NCBI GenBank assembly: GCA_964449995.1
Contig: CAYVBW010000010.1
Span: 1-34,415, forward strand
DNA: 34,415 nt
DNA from: CAYVBW01 sp964449995
Lineage (GTDB): Bacteria; Patescibacteriota; Microgenomatia; UBA1400; PJMF01
Reading direction: 5' to 3'
Part shown: positions 23,756-31,499 of the stretch, in pieces
Layout: every line of letters begins with the position of its first letter
How positions within the stretch are numbered: position 1 is the stretch's first letter
The notes under the pieces: generated by a model
The model's database searches: none
What the model saw: only the letters and a program-made list of their open reading frames with translations
Told to the model about the DNA's origin: nothing
Program-made: the position numbers and the translations under genes

Positions 23756-25297
23756 ATGAAAAAGTTTGTTAAAAAACATGCCTGGATTTTGACGATAGTA
23801 TTATTGGCTTTGGGCTTGCGAATTCCATTGTTATCAGGGTCTTTTTGGCTGGATGAAGCAGCTCAGGCGATTGAAAGCGCTCGACCTTTTTCCCAGCAGT
23901 TTGATATTATTCCAGATTTCCAGCCTCCACTAATGCATTTAATTACTCATTTTGCCATGCTTGTTTCTCATCAAGAATGGTGGATTAGATTAATTTCTGC
24001 AGTTATTCCTGGATTGATTGGCATTGTCGCAGCTTATTTAATCGGTAAAAAACTGTTTAATAAAGCTGCCGGGATATTAACTGAGTTGCTGTTGGCCACT
24101 TCCTCATTCCATATTTTTTATTCTCAGGAATTACGGCCTTATAGTTTAGCAGCCATGTGGGGAATCTTGTCATGGTTGGCTTTAATTAACCTGTGGCTCA
24201 AAAGGGAAGAAGAAGGCACTGCTGCTAACAGTAATTTAATCAAAACCTGGCTGCCATATGCTGTTATTACAATTTTTGGGCTTTATAGTAGTTACACCTA
24301 TCCCTTTGTGTTGCTGTCACAACTAATAATGACTGTTTTTTTATATAAAGACTCTTTAAAAAATCATTTAATAACTGCTGGAGTTGCTGCTGTTTTTTTC
24401 TTGCCTTGGCTGCCAACATTTTTCAAACAGCTGCAAGCAGGTCAAGCTCTGCGCACAGCTATGCCAGGATGGGATCAAGTAGTTAGCTTACCCCAATTAG
24501 AGGCATTGCCTTTAGTTGTCGGAAAGTTAGTTTTTGGAGTTATTAGATTGGAGATCTCTGCTATTTTTATTGCTATCAGCCTGTTTTTACCTCTTCTTTC
24601 AATCTTTTTAGTTTTTAAGCTCGCCCAAGCACACCAAACAACACTCAAGAATGCTTTTTCAAAAGAGAATAAAAAGTTTTTTATACCTGTCCTGGCTGCT
24701 GTTTTGCCATTGCTTCTCACCTGGATTATCTCTTTCTGGGTGCCAGTAGTTAGACCCAAGCGCTTACTTTTTATACAACCTTTTATTTATTTATTTGTAG
24801 CTGACTTAGTGACTTCACATTGGCAAATCGGAAAGAGGTTTGGTCAATTTCTAGCAATTTTACTGTTCACTGCTTTTTTATCAATTAACATCTACAGCAC
24901 TAGCCAATATTATTTGCAACCAAACCTGCAAAGAGAAAACTGGCGCTCTGTGCGCCAATTAGTCAGAACCAGGTTCCCCGAAAGGGAAACAGTCATTATT
25001 TTTGGATTTTCAGAGCCCTTTGCTCCCTGGATTTGGTATGACAATAATCGATTTCCTACCCTAACCACTGGCAGAGTCCATGATCAAGAAATTTCTCAAG
25101 TAGAGGAGTTAATCAAGCCTGTATTTGATTATCAATATGTGCTGGTTTTTGACTATCTGCGGGATTTAACTGATCCCCAAGACCATATTCCCACTGCCAT
25201 AGAAAATTTTGGTTATGAACTTCACGAGTTAATTGATCAGGTTAATATTGGTTTTATTCGTGTTTATATCAAAAGCCGGGAACCTATTACCGGTTAA
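23756..25297 (+). CDS. GT-C (GT39/PMT_2-like) membrane glycosyltransferase
   Basis: About 513 aa from the ATG at 23756; a TTG six bases earlier is less likely. Helix 1 is followed by SGSFWLDEAAQAIESARPF near residues 28-46, whose DE is the expected catalytic site for polyprenyl-phosphate sugar transferases. DFQPPLMHLITHF (about 54-66), EWWIRLISAVIPGLIGI (about 74-90) and FYSQELRPYSLAAMWG near 121-136 are all characteristic of PMT_2-type enzymes. About eleven helices are visible; the C-terminal ~120 residues are soluble. Acceptor unknown. A TACAAT lies eleven bases before the ATG. The stop overlaps a perfect 10-bp palindrome (25291-25300). Confidence 0.86.
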   Translation: MKKFVKKHAWILTIVLLALGLRIPLLSGSFWLDEAAQAIESARPFSQQFDIIPDFQPPLMHLITHFAMLVSHQEWWIRLISAVIPGLIGIVAAYLIGKKLFNKAAGILTELLLATSSFHIFYSQELRPYSLAAMWGILSWLALINLWLKREEEGTAANSNLIKTWLPYAVITIFGLYSSYTYPFVLLSQLIMTVFLYKDSLKNHLITAGVAAVFFLPWLPTFFKQLQAGQALRTAMPGWDQVVSLPQLEALPLVVGKLVFGVIRLEISAIFIAISLFLPLLSIFLVFKLAQAHQTTLKNAFSKENKKFFIPVLAAVLPLLLTWIISFWVPVVRPKRLLFIQPFIYLFVADLVTSHWQIGKRFGQFLAILLFTAFLSINIYSTSQYYLQPNLQRENWRSVRQLVRTRFPERETVIIFGFSEPFAPWIWYDNNRFPTLTTGRVHDQEISQVEELIKPVFDYQYVLVFDYLRDLTDPQDHIPTAIENFGYELHELIDQVNIGFIRVYIKSREPITG

Positions 25298-25346
25298 CCG
25301 CCTAACCACAGCAGATAATTCTCAGCTAAAATGATAATATAATCTT

Positions 25347-26486
25347 ATGAATATCGGCCTTGATATCACTGCCTTAATTTATCAGCGGGGTGTGTCGCGT
25401 TACACAGCCAATTTAGCCAGAGCCATAATCTCTTACACCAATCACCAACTATTTTTATATGGCAGTTCTTTTCGCAGTAAATGGCTGCTAACTAAAAGTG
25501 CCCAAGAGTTAATTTCCAATAACACTTCTCATGATTATAAAATTCAAATATTACCACCCAGCTTTAACCAAATTTTGTGGAAGGTTGGTTTAAATCCTAT
25601 TGGCAAACACTTTCCCGACCTAGACGTTTTTCATAGCTGGGATTGGATGCAGCCTCCTGACAAAAACCTACCATTGGTCTCTACCATCCATGATCTATCC
25701 ATTCTAAAATATCCAGATACCGCTCACCCTAAAATCGTCAAAGCTCACAAACGATGCTGGCAACAGCTGAAAGATCGAAAGGCTCATATTATCGCTGTCA
25801 GTCAAGCTACCAAAAAAGACGTGGTCAAGCTGTTGGGCTTTCCTAACTGGAGAGTGCATGTAGTGCCAGAAGCCTTGCCCACTGAAATTGTTGATATCGG
25901 CAATCAGCTTGAAGAGATTGAGGTTGATTTGGTGATTGACAAATTTCAGCTGCACAAACCTTTTATTTTGTTTGTAGGTGTACAGGAGCCCAGAAAAAAT
26001 CTTGAAAGACTTATTAAAGCTTGGCAGCCATTCTCCAAACAAGTTGAGTTATTAGTGGTTGGCGATCAGGGTTGGGGTGATAATAAATATGCCAAAATTC
26101 CTCATCTTAGATTTTTAGGCAGAGTAACTGATAAAGAGCTGTGCGTACTTTATACAGAGGCAGAAATATTTGCTTATCCATCTTTATATGAAGGCTTTGG
26201 TTTGCCTATTTTAGAGGCTTTTCATCATGGAACACCAGTTATTACCTCTGATTTATCAGCCATGATTGAAGTTGCCGGCAATGCTGCTGAGTTTGTTGAT
26301 CCCAAAAATACGGCCAGTATTGGCAAGGCAATAGAAAAAATTTTAAATGAAGACGAAGCAGAACAAAAAAAGCGATTACAGCGTATGGTCATTCGCAAAC
26401 AAATGTTTGATTGGCAAAAAGTAGCTGGGCAAACAATAAAAGTTTATCAAAAAGCCATAGAGGATTTTAATAATCAAGACTCTTAA
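25347..26486 (+). CDS. Glycosyltransferase family 4 (GT-B)
   Basis: A 379-aa GT-B enzyme. The N-terminal domain starts MNIGLDITALIYQRGVSRYT, with the small GVSRY loop of mannosyltransferase B-like GT4 proteins. VSTIHDLSILKYPD (about 112-125) and AHIIAVSQATKKDV (about 146-159) are the conserved strand and helix of the acceptor domain. The donor domain has FILFVGVQEPRKNLERLIKAW (about 207-227) and FAYPSLYEGFGLPILEAF (about 274-291), which contains the E-x7-E motif binding the nucleotide-sugar. It should act at the cytoplasmic face on a lipid-linked glycan. A GATAAT ends eight bases before the ATG. Followed after nine bases by a second GT4 gene. Confidence 0.92.
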   Translation: MNIGLDITALIYQRGVSRYTANLARAIISYTNHQLFLYGSSFRSKWLLTKSAQELISNNTSHDYKIQILPPSFNQILWKVGLNPIGKHFPDLDVFHSWDWMQPPDKNLPLVSTIHDLSILKYPDTAHPKIVKAHKRCWQQLKDRKAHIIAVSQATKKDVVKLLGFPNWRVHVVPEALPTEIVDIGNQLEEIEVDLVIDKFQLHKPFILFVGVQEPRKNLERLIKAWQPFSKQVELLVVGDQGWGDNKYAKIPHLRFLGRVTDKELCVLYTEAEIFAYPSLYEGFGLPILEAFHHGTPVITSDLSAMIEVAGNAAEFVDPKNTASIGKAIEKILNEDEAEQKKRLQRMVIRKQMFDWQKVAGQTIKVYQKAIEDFNNQDS

Positions 26487-26495
26487 TTTAAAATT

Positions 26496-27650
26496 ATGAT
26501 TCATTTAGCCATTGATGCCAACGAAGCCAATATTGCCAATAGGGTAGGAAGCAATGTATATGCCTTTCATGTTATCAGCAAATTAGCCTCGTTAATTAAA
26601 CAAGATCAAAATGTTAAAGCAACAGTTTTACTATCTCAATCTCAACTCTCAGATTTGCCAAAAGAAGATGAATCTTGGCAATATAAAGTAGTTAAACCTA
26701 GTAAATTCTGGACACAGTTAGCCCTGCCTTTATATTTATATCAACAGCAAAATAAATTTGATTTACTTTTTACTCCTGGGCATTATGCTCCCCGATACTG
26801 TCCTATTCCTTACGTTTCCAGCGTAATGGATTTAGGGTTTTTGCATTATCCAGAACAATTCAAGGCCAATGATTTACTGCAGCTTAAGAAGTGGACAGCA
26901 TATAGTGTGAAAAGTGCACAAAAAATAGTAACTATCAGTCAATTTTCTCAACAAGAAATTATTAATTTGTATAATAAACCAAAAGCAGACATTTTAGTGG
27001 CCTATCCCAGTGTTAGTTTACCTGAAAATGAAGCTACTAAAGCAGAAGTCGAAAAGTTTTTAAAAGATTTCGCCTTAACAGAGCCATATTTTTTATTTGT
27101 CGGCACGCTGCAGCCAAGAAAAAATTTAACAAATCTCATCAAAGCTTATGAAATCTTTTGTCATGAAAATAAAGTTAAGAAGGAGACGCAATCCTTGCCC
27201 AAACTGGTTATCGCCGGAAAAATTGGTTGGTTAGCAGATTCTATTCTAGAAAAATATAAATCTTCTCCAGAAAAAAACAGAATTATTTTAACTGATTTTG
27301 TTGCAGATAAATTTAAGCCAGCCCTCTATAAACACGCTTTAGCCACCATCTTAGTTGGTTTGTACGAAGGATTTGGGATTCCAGCCCTAGAGTCCATGTA
27401 TTTTGACACCTTGCCAATTGTAAGCAACACCACTAGTTTGCCTGAAGTTGTTGGTGAGGCTGGTCTGCTGGTTAATCCACATCAAACTGAGGTAATTGCC
27501 CAAGGATTACAGAAGGCTTGGAAAATGACTGCTGCTGAAAGAAAAAACTATCAACAGAAAATGGCATTGCAGCAAAAAAAATTCTCTTGGTCTGTAAGTG
27601 CACAAAAAATCTACCAACTACTGCTATCTGTAGCCAGTCAAGATGAATAG
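26496..27650 (+). CDS. Glycosyltransferase family 4 (GT-B)
   Basis: A 384-aa GT-B enzyme related in layout to its upstream neighbour. It opens MIHLAIDANEANIANRVGSN and continues with FDLLFTPGHYAPRYCPIP, SSVMDLGFLHYPEQF and AQKIVTISQFSQQEI in the N-terminal domain. The C-terminal domain has YFLFVGTLQPRKNLTNLIKAY and ILVGLYEGFGIPALESMYF, where E-G-F-G-x-P-x-x-E is the donor-binding motif. The two adjacent GT4 proteins are clearly diverged, so sequential linkage formation is more likely than redundancy. Its last eight bases overlap the ruvC start, so translation of ruvC may depend on it. Confidence 0.92.
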   Translation: MIHLAIDANEANIANRVGSNVYAFHVISKLASLIKQDQNVKATVLLSQSQLSDLPKEDESWQYKVVKPSKFWTQLALPLYLYQQQNKFDLLFTPGHYAPRYCPIPYVSSVMDLGFLHYPEQFKANDLLQLKKWTAYSVKSAQKIVTISQFSQQEIINLYNKPKADILVAYPSVSLPENEATKAEVEKFLKDFALTEPYFLFVGTLQPRKNLTNLIKAYEIFCHENKVKKETQSLPKLVIAGKIGWLADSILEKYKSSPEKNRIILTDFVADKFKPALYKHALATILVGLYEGFGIPALESMYFDTLPIVSNTTSLPEVVGEAGLLVNPHQTEVIAQGLQKAWKMTAAERKNYQQKMALQQKKFSWSVSAQKIYQLLLSVASQDE

Positions 27651-28167
27651 CAAAAACTATCACCAAAAAACTGAGATTATTTTGGGAATCGACCCTGGCT
27701 ATGATCGGTTAGGCTGGGCAATTGCCATTCATTCAAACAATAAATACAGCCAGGTAAAGTTTGGCTGTATCCAAACTAATCGTCAACAAACAATCATTAA
27801 ACGTTATCAGCAAATTGAAACTGACCTGCAGCAATTAATTGATCAGCACCAACCCACACAAGCTGCAGTTGAAACCCTGTTTTTTGCCAACAATGTCACT
27901 ACTGCTATGAAGGTCGCTGAAACCAGAGGGATAATTCTAGCATTATTAATGAGAAATAAGCTTGAAATCGATCAATACAATCCAATGCAAATTAAAGAAG
28001 CAGTTACAGGTAACGGACAAGCTGATAAAAAGGCAGTTGAAAAAATGGTCAAAATGGAGTTCAAACTAATCGAGAGTCAGGAAAATGTTTTAGACGACGC
28101 AATTGACGCCTTGGCTGTGATTTTTACCCACTGCCTTTTGAAAAAAAATATGAAATACTATGCATAA
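27643..28167 (+). CDS. ruvC: Crossover junction endodeoxyribonuclease RuvC
   Basis: A 174-aa RNase H-fold nuclease that cuts Holliday junctions with RuvAB. Acidic active-site residues are in place: Asp17 in ILGIDPGYDRLGWA, Glu77 in AAVETLFFANNVTTA, and Asp152/Asp155 in DDAIDALAVIFTH, corresponding to D7, E66, D138 and D141 of the E. coli enzyme. The YNPMQIKEAVTGNGQADKKAV block (about 112-132) is the family's DNA-facing segment. Length is normal. The start lies eight bases inside the preceding GT4 gene, an unusual partner. No Shine-Dalgarno. Confidence 0.96.
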   Translation: MNSKNYHQKTEIILGIDPGYDRLGWAIAIHSNNKYSQVKFGCIQTNRQQTIIKRYQQIETDLQQLIDQHQPTQAAVETLFFANNVTTAMKVAETRGIILALLMRNKLEIDQYNPMQIKEAVTGNGQADKKAVEKMVKMEFKLIESQENVLDDAIDALAVIFTHCLLKKNMKYYA

Positions 28168-28197
28168 CTTTAGTTAATACTCTAATCATAATTGAAT

Positions 28198-28755
28198 ATG
28201 ATAGCCTTTTTGCAAGGAACACCTCAAATTTTAGAAGACAGCGTCATTGTTCATGTTAATGGGGTTGGTTACAAAGTAGAGGTGGGCCAGAGAACCCTGA
28301 CCTCACTTAATAAGAATGAAGTAAAGCTATTTATCCATACGTATGTCCGTGAAGATCGTATGGAGCTATTTGGCTTTACCCAAACACAACAACTCAAACT
28401 TTTCCAGCTCATGATTGACATCTCCGGGGTTGGCCCCAAAACCGCATTGGAAATCGTTGACAGAAACCCAGAACAGATTATAGAAGCTGTACAAAATGCT
28501 CAGGTAAACTTTTTTAAATCAATCCCCAGAATAGGTAAAAAAACAGCGCAAAAAATTATTTTAGAACTTAAACCCAAGCTAGGCAGCTTAAAAGAATTAA
28601 GTTTAGGCCCCAGATCTGCTCTGGAACAAGATGTTTATGAAGCTTTGTCTGCCCTAGGCTATGAAGAAACAGATATCAGTCAGGCTTTATCAGACCTAGA
28701 TTTGGGCAAATTAACTGTTGAAGATGCTGTCAAAAAGGTACTCCAAAACTTATAA
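28198..28755 (+). CDS. ruvA: Holliday junction branch migration protein RuvA
   Basis: A 185-aa protein from the ATG at 28198; a TTG at 28192 is in frame, but RuvA proteins begin MI-x-L-x-G as here (MIAFLQG). Domain I is the OB fold (1-62) with VNGVGYKVEV and the acidic-pin region around REDRMELFGF. Domain II has two helix-hairpin-helix motifs, IDISGVGPKTALEI (73-86) and IPRIGKKTAQKIILEL (109-124). Domain III (from ~145, YEALSALGYEETDI) contacts RuvB. All three domains are complete. RuvA binds the four-way junction and loads RuvB. It follows ruvC after 30 bases, but ruvB is not next: two unknown genes intervene. Confidence 0.95.
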   Translation: MIAFLQGTPQILEDSVIVHVNGVGYKVEVGQRTLTSLNKNEVKLFIHTYVREDRMELFGFTQTQQLKLFQLMIDISGVGPKTALEIVDRNPEQIIEAVQNAQVNFFKSIPRIGKKTAQKIILELKPKLGSLKELSLGPRSALEQDVYEALSALGYEETDISQALSDLDLGKLTVEDAVKKVLQNL

Positions 28756-28796
28756 TCTTTAAAAAAATTATCAATTTTTAGATAAAAGTTGTTTTT

Positions 28797-28826
28797 TTGA
28801 TATATTTTAATATAATTTAGTATATT
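28797..28826 (+). promoter_or_regulatory. Candidate promoter ahead of the 137-aa gene
   Basis: TTGATA (28797-28802), 18 bases, then TATATT (28821-28826), about 43 bases before the ATG at 28870. The 114-base gap after ruvA is extremely A+T-rich, so chance matches are easy; a TATAAT at 28811-28816 lacks a spaced -35. Confidence 0.3.
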
Positions 28827-28869
28827 AATTTATATTTATAGCTAGATAGATAAAAATTTTAAATAAAAA

Positions 28870-29283
28870 ATGTCAAAAGGAGCTGAAATTTTTCCTAAAG
28901 CACAACAAGGCGAAGGCTCAAAACAAAACTTGATAGAACAAGCTCAGCAAATTCAAGAAAATGTCGATGGCTTAATCGATAGAATCAATACAATCAAATC
29001 AGTTATTCGCTCTCATGAGTCCTTATTGCAACAACAAAACCAACTAAGCTATATAGAAATTCAAGTTCTTCTTATATATGGAGATATGGTGCTAGGGTTC
29101 CTAGAAATACTCAGAAAAAATATTAAAAACAATTCTTTTAATGGTGAAAGAATGATTAGTGCCCAACTTCATGTTTTGAAGGATTGGGAAAATGATTTAA
29201 CAGAAAAAACTCTTGACTGGTTGTGTGAGATGGAATCAAAATTAATAAAACTAAATATTGATATAAGACAGCAAGAAGAATAA
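28870..29283 (+). CDS. Helical protein of unknown function between ruvA and ruvB
   Basis: A 137-aa protein that I do not recognise. It is almost entirely predicted helix by composition, with Gln/Glu/Lys/Leu/Ile-rich segments: EQAQQIQENVDGLIDRINTI (about 23-42) and a following stretch around SHESLLQQQNQLSYIE look coiled-coil-like. A more hydrophobic helix (VLLIYGDMVLGFLEILRK, about 66-83) is probably buried rather than membrane-spanning. It is acidic at the C-terminus. No signal peptide, no metal or nucleotide motif. The ATG has no Shine-Dalgarno. A second unknown gene follows after 50 bases, and ruvB comes next. Its real coding status rests on length, neighbour orientation and unbroken frame. 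Confidence 0.55.
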   Translation: MSKGAEIFPKAQQGEGSKQNLIEQAQQIQENVDGLIDRINTIKSVIRSHESLLQQQNQLSYIEIQVLLIYGDMVLGFLEILRKNIKNNSFNGERMISAQLHVLKDWENDLTEKTLDWLCEMESKLIKLNIDIRQQEE

Positions 29284-29333
29284 ATTTTTAAAGTTAAAAT
29301 ACATTATTAAAATTAAACTATTTTCCACAAACA

Positions 29334-29750
29334 ATGACAAATACTCCTGAAAGCAGATTTGTTTTATTAGATTCAACCTTGCCAGAACGTCCCGATCAAG
29401 TTAACGCAGTAGAAGCCCTAGATCGGGGAGATCTATTTGAAATCCCTCTAAGTCTATGCCAAGCTGCAGGTTTTTTGGGTGAACTGAAAATTCGAGTAAG
29501 CAAAGATATTTTTTTACGGCTCACTAAAACTGAAACAACTGTTTCAACTGCTCAATTAAATGAGAAGTCATTGTCTGATCTTACAAAATTTTTAAAAAAA
29601 CTAAACTTGACCATAAAAGAAAATGAAGGCGCTTCAACCATTACTTTTGATTATCTTTTTGATTCGCAAAAATGTGTCTGCACTGCATCTATTGACTCTA
29701 GTCATGATTTAGCCATTCATGTTGAAATAAAAGAAGATCAACAAGAATAA
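29334..29750 (+). CDS. Unknown soluble protein between ruvA and ruvB
   Basis: A 138-aa acidic protein with no family I recognise. It alternates short strand-like and helix-like segments: RFVLLDSTLP, LFEIPLSLCQAAGFLGELKIRV (about 34-55), LNEKSLSDLTKFLKKLNLTI (about 75-94), STITFDYLFDSQKCVCTASID (about 101-121) and LAIHVEIKEDQQE at the end. The layout suggests a small alpha/beta domain. Three cysteines, two of them close together (CVC), could be structural. No membrane segment or signal peptide. It lies 88 bases before ruvB, which has its own promoter candidate. Confidence 0.55.
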   Translation: MTNTPESRFVLLDSTLPERPDQVNAVEALDRGDLFEIPLSLCQAAGFLGELKIRVSKDIFLRLTKTETTVSTAQLNEKSLSDLTKFLKKLNLTIKENEGASTITFDYLFDSQKCVCTASIDSSHDLAIHVEIKEDQQE

Positions 29751-29802
29751 TTTTTTAACTTGCCTCAGTCATTGATTTTCATTTTTTTAGCTACTTTACC
29801 TA

Positions 29803-29811
29803 TGCTATGAT
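29803..29811 (+). promoter_or_regulatory. Extended -10 promoter element for ruvB
   Basis: TGCTATGAT (29803-29811) combines a TGN extension with TATGAT, 26 bases before the ATG at 29838. The -35 position is a T-run only. It suggests that ruvB can be transcribed apart from ruvC-ruvA. Confidence 0.4.
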
Positions 29812-29837
29812 ATTTTTAGCAAAGTAAACTTAATGCT

Positions 29838-30827
29838 ATGGCAGATAAAATTAACAACCATTTTGACGAAGAAGTTTTAATAAATTCTTTGCGCGCTTCA
29901 ACCTGGAAAGAGTTCTATGGTCAAGAAGTAATAAAAAAATCCCTGCGTATTGCAATTAAAGCAGCTAAAGAGAGACAAGAGCCGCTTGATCACATTCTAC
30001 TCTACGGACCTCCTGGCCTGGGCAAAACCACCTTAGCACACCTTGTAGCCAAAGAACTAAATGTTGATATTAAAATTACATCTGGAACTGCCCTGGCTAA
30101 AACCGGCGACCTGGCTGCTATTTTAACCAACCTCAAAGACGGTGATGTCTTGTTTATTGACGAAATTCATCGCTTACCCAAAGCAGTGGAAGAAACCCTA
30201 TATCCTGTTATGGAAGATTATGCGCTTGATATAGTTATCGGTAAAGGCCCTTCGGCGAGAACAGTTCGCCTTGATTTACCCAAATTTACTTTAGTTGGAG
30301 CCACTACTAGATTTGGTTTACTAGCTGGCCCATTTCGAGATCGATTTGGCTTGATCCACCGTCTTAACTTTTATCAACCCGAAGAATTAACTCATATCTT
30401 GTCTAAAGGAGCCACCAAGCTTGGTGTAAAACTAAAACAAGACACAGCCCTTACCATAGCATCTCGATCACGCGGTACGCCTCGTATTGCCCTAAAACTC
30501 CTTAAGAGAGTCAGAGATTTTGCTCAGGTTAAGGATAAGCCAATTAACAACGAGGTTGTTGCTTCAGCTCTTAGTATGTTAACTATTGACCACCTTGGTT
30601 TAGATCAAAACGAACGCTCCTTTCTGGGTAAAATTATTCAAAAACATAATGGCGGACCCATTGGTTTAAAAACTATATCTGCCACTATTCATGAAGACCC
30701 CGGGACAATTGAAGAAGTGATCGAGCCGTACCTGTTAGAAATTGGCTTTATTAATCGTACTCCTCAAGGAAGAGTGATTACTTCCAAGGCCTATAAACAC
30801 CTAGATATCAAGTATAATAAACAGTAG
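29838..30827 (+). CDS. ruvB: Holliday junction branch migration ATPase RuvB
   Basis: A 329-aa AAA+ motor that drives branch migration on RuvA-bound junctions. Walker A is GPPGLGKTTLAH (57-68, Lys63), Walker B is VLFIDEIHRL (104-113, Asp108/Glu109), and sensor 1 and the arginine finger lie in LVGATTRFGLLAGPFRDRFG. The lid domain has SRGTPRIALKLLKRVRDFA, and a winged helix (about 255-325, DHLGLDQNERSFLGKII through TPQGRVIT) completes the family order. Length is normal. One small difference is TSGTALAKTGDLAA, where the E. coli enzyme has P-V-L-E. Followed by the acyltransferase gene after 30 bases. Confidence 0.97.
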   Translation: MADKINNHFDEEVLINSLRASTWKEFYGQEVIKKSLRIAIKAAKERQEPLDHILLYGPPGLGKTTLAHLVAKELNVDIKITSGTALAKTGDLAAILTNLKDGDVLFIDEIHRLPKAVEETLYPVMEDYALDIVIGKGPSARTVRLDLPKFTLVGATTRFGLLAGPFRDRFGLIHRLNFYQPEELTHILSKGATKLGVKLKQDTALTIASRSRGTPRIALKLLKRVRDFAQVKDKPINNEVVASALSMLTIDHLGLDQNERSFLGKIIQKHNGGPIGLKTISATIHEDPGTIEEVIEPYLLEIGFINRTPQGRVITSKAYKHLDIKYNKQ

Positions 30828-30857
30828 CATTCATTATCTAACAGCTATTCATAAATT

Positions 30858-31463
30858 ATGCCAAACCAAACTAAAAAAAGATCATTGCTTTCAAAAATAA
30901 AAAGCAGACTCGCTGCCTATAAGCTTGAATTTTGCACCGGCACTTTGTGGTGGTGTGTGGGCTATATGCCTTTTCATACCTGTAGAAAATTTTTTTATCG
31001 ATTGTCAGGCATTAAAATTGGTCCAAAATCAACCATTCACATGATGGCTAGAATTTATGACCCTCGAAACATTGTCATTGGAGAAGGGACACTTATTGGA
31101 GAAAGGGTCACCCTTGATGGCCGCAAACAGCTGCCAATTTCCAATGGTGGCTTACAAATAGGTAACCATGTTGATATTGCTTCAGAGGTAATGATCTGGA
31201 CAAGTCAGCATAACATAGATGATCCCAACATGGCGACCATTGAAGAAAAAGTGATCATAGAAGATTATGTTTTTATTGGTCCCAGAGCTATTATTCTGCC
31301 TGGAGTAACTGTTGGCAGAGGTGCAGTGATTGCAGCAGGCGCTGTTGTCACTAAAGATGTGCCTGAAATGGCTGTGGTAGCTGGAGTGCCAGCCAAACAA
31401 ATCCGCCAACGCAACCTTAACTCTCTTGACTATAAGCTTGGGAGACCTAGGCTTTTTCAATAA
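30858..31463 (+). CDS. Left-handed beta-helix (hexapeptide) acyltransferase
   Basis: A 201-aa protein. After an amphipathic basic N-terminus (1-45) come hexapeptide turns: IKIGPKSTIHMMARIYDPRNIVIGEGTLIG (about 50-80), LQIGNHVDIASEVMI, VIIEDYVFIGPRAIILPG and VTVGRGAVIAAGAVVTKDVP, ending VVAGVPAKQIRQR as in the WcaF/LacA/NodL-type O-acetyltransferase group. SQHNI near 115 supplies a histidine where the catalytic residue is expected. It probably transfers an acetyl group from acetyl-CoA to a sugar hydroxyl. It precedes a GT2 and an O-antigen-ligase-like gene in the same direction, fitting glycan decoration. Confidence 0.87.
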   Translation: MPNQTKKRSLLSKIKSRLAAYKLEFCTGTLWWCVGYMPFHTCRKFFYRLSGIKIGPKSTIHMMARIYDPRNIVIGEGTLIGERVTLDGRKQLPISNGGLQIGNHVDIASEVMIWTSQHNIDDPNMATIEEKVIIEDYVFIGPRAIILPGVTVGRGAVIAAGAVVTKDVPEMAVVAGVPAKQIRQRNLNSLDYKLGRPRLFQ

Positions 31464-31499
31464 CTTAATACCATTATTAAAGTTTAATAGTTTTAATTT

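Noticed and set aside
28756..28790. Terminator after ruvA formed by TTATC/GATAA
   Set aside because: Only five A/T-rich pairs with an eight-base loop; too weak in such A+T-rich DNA to call.
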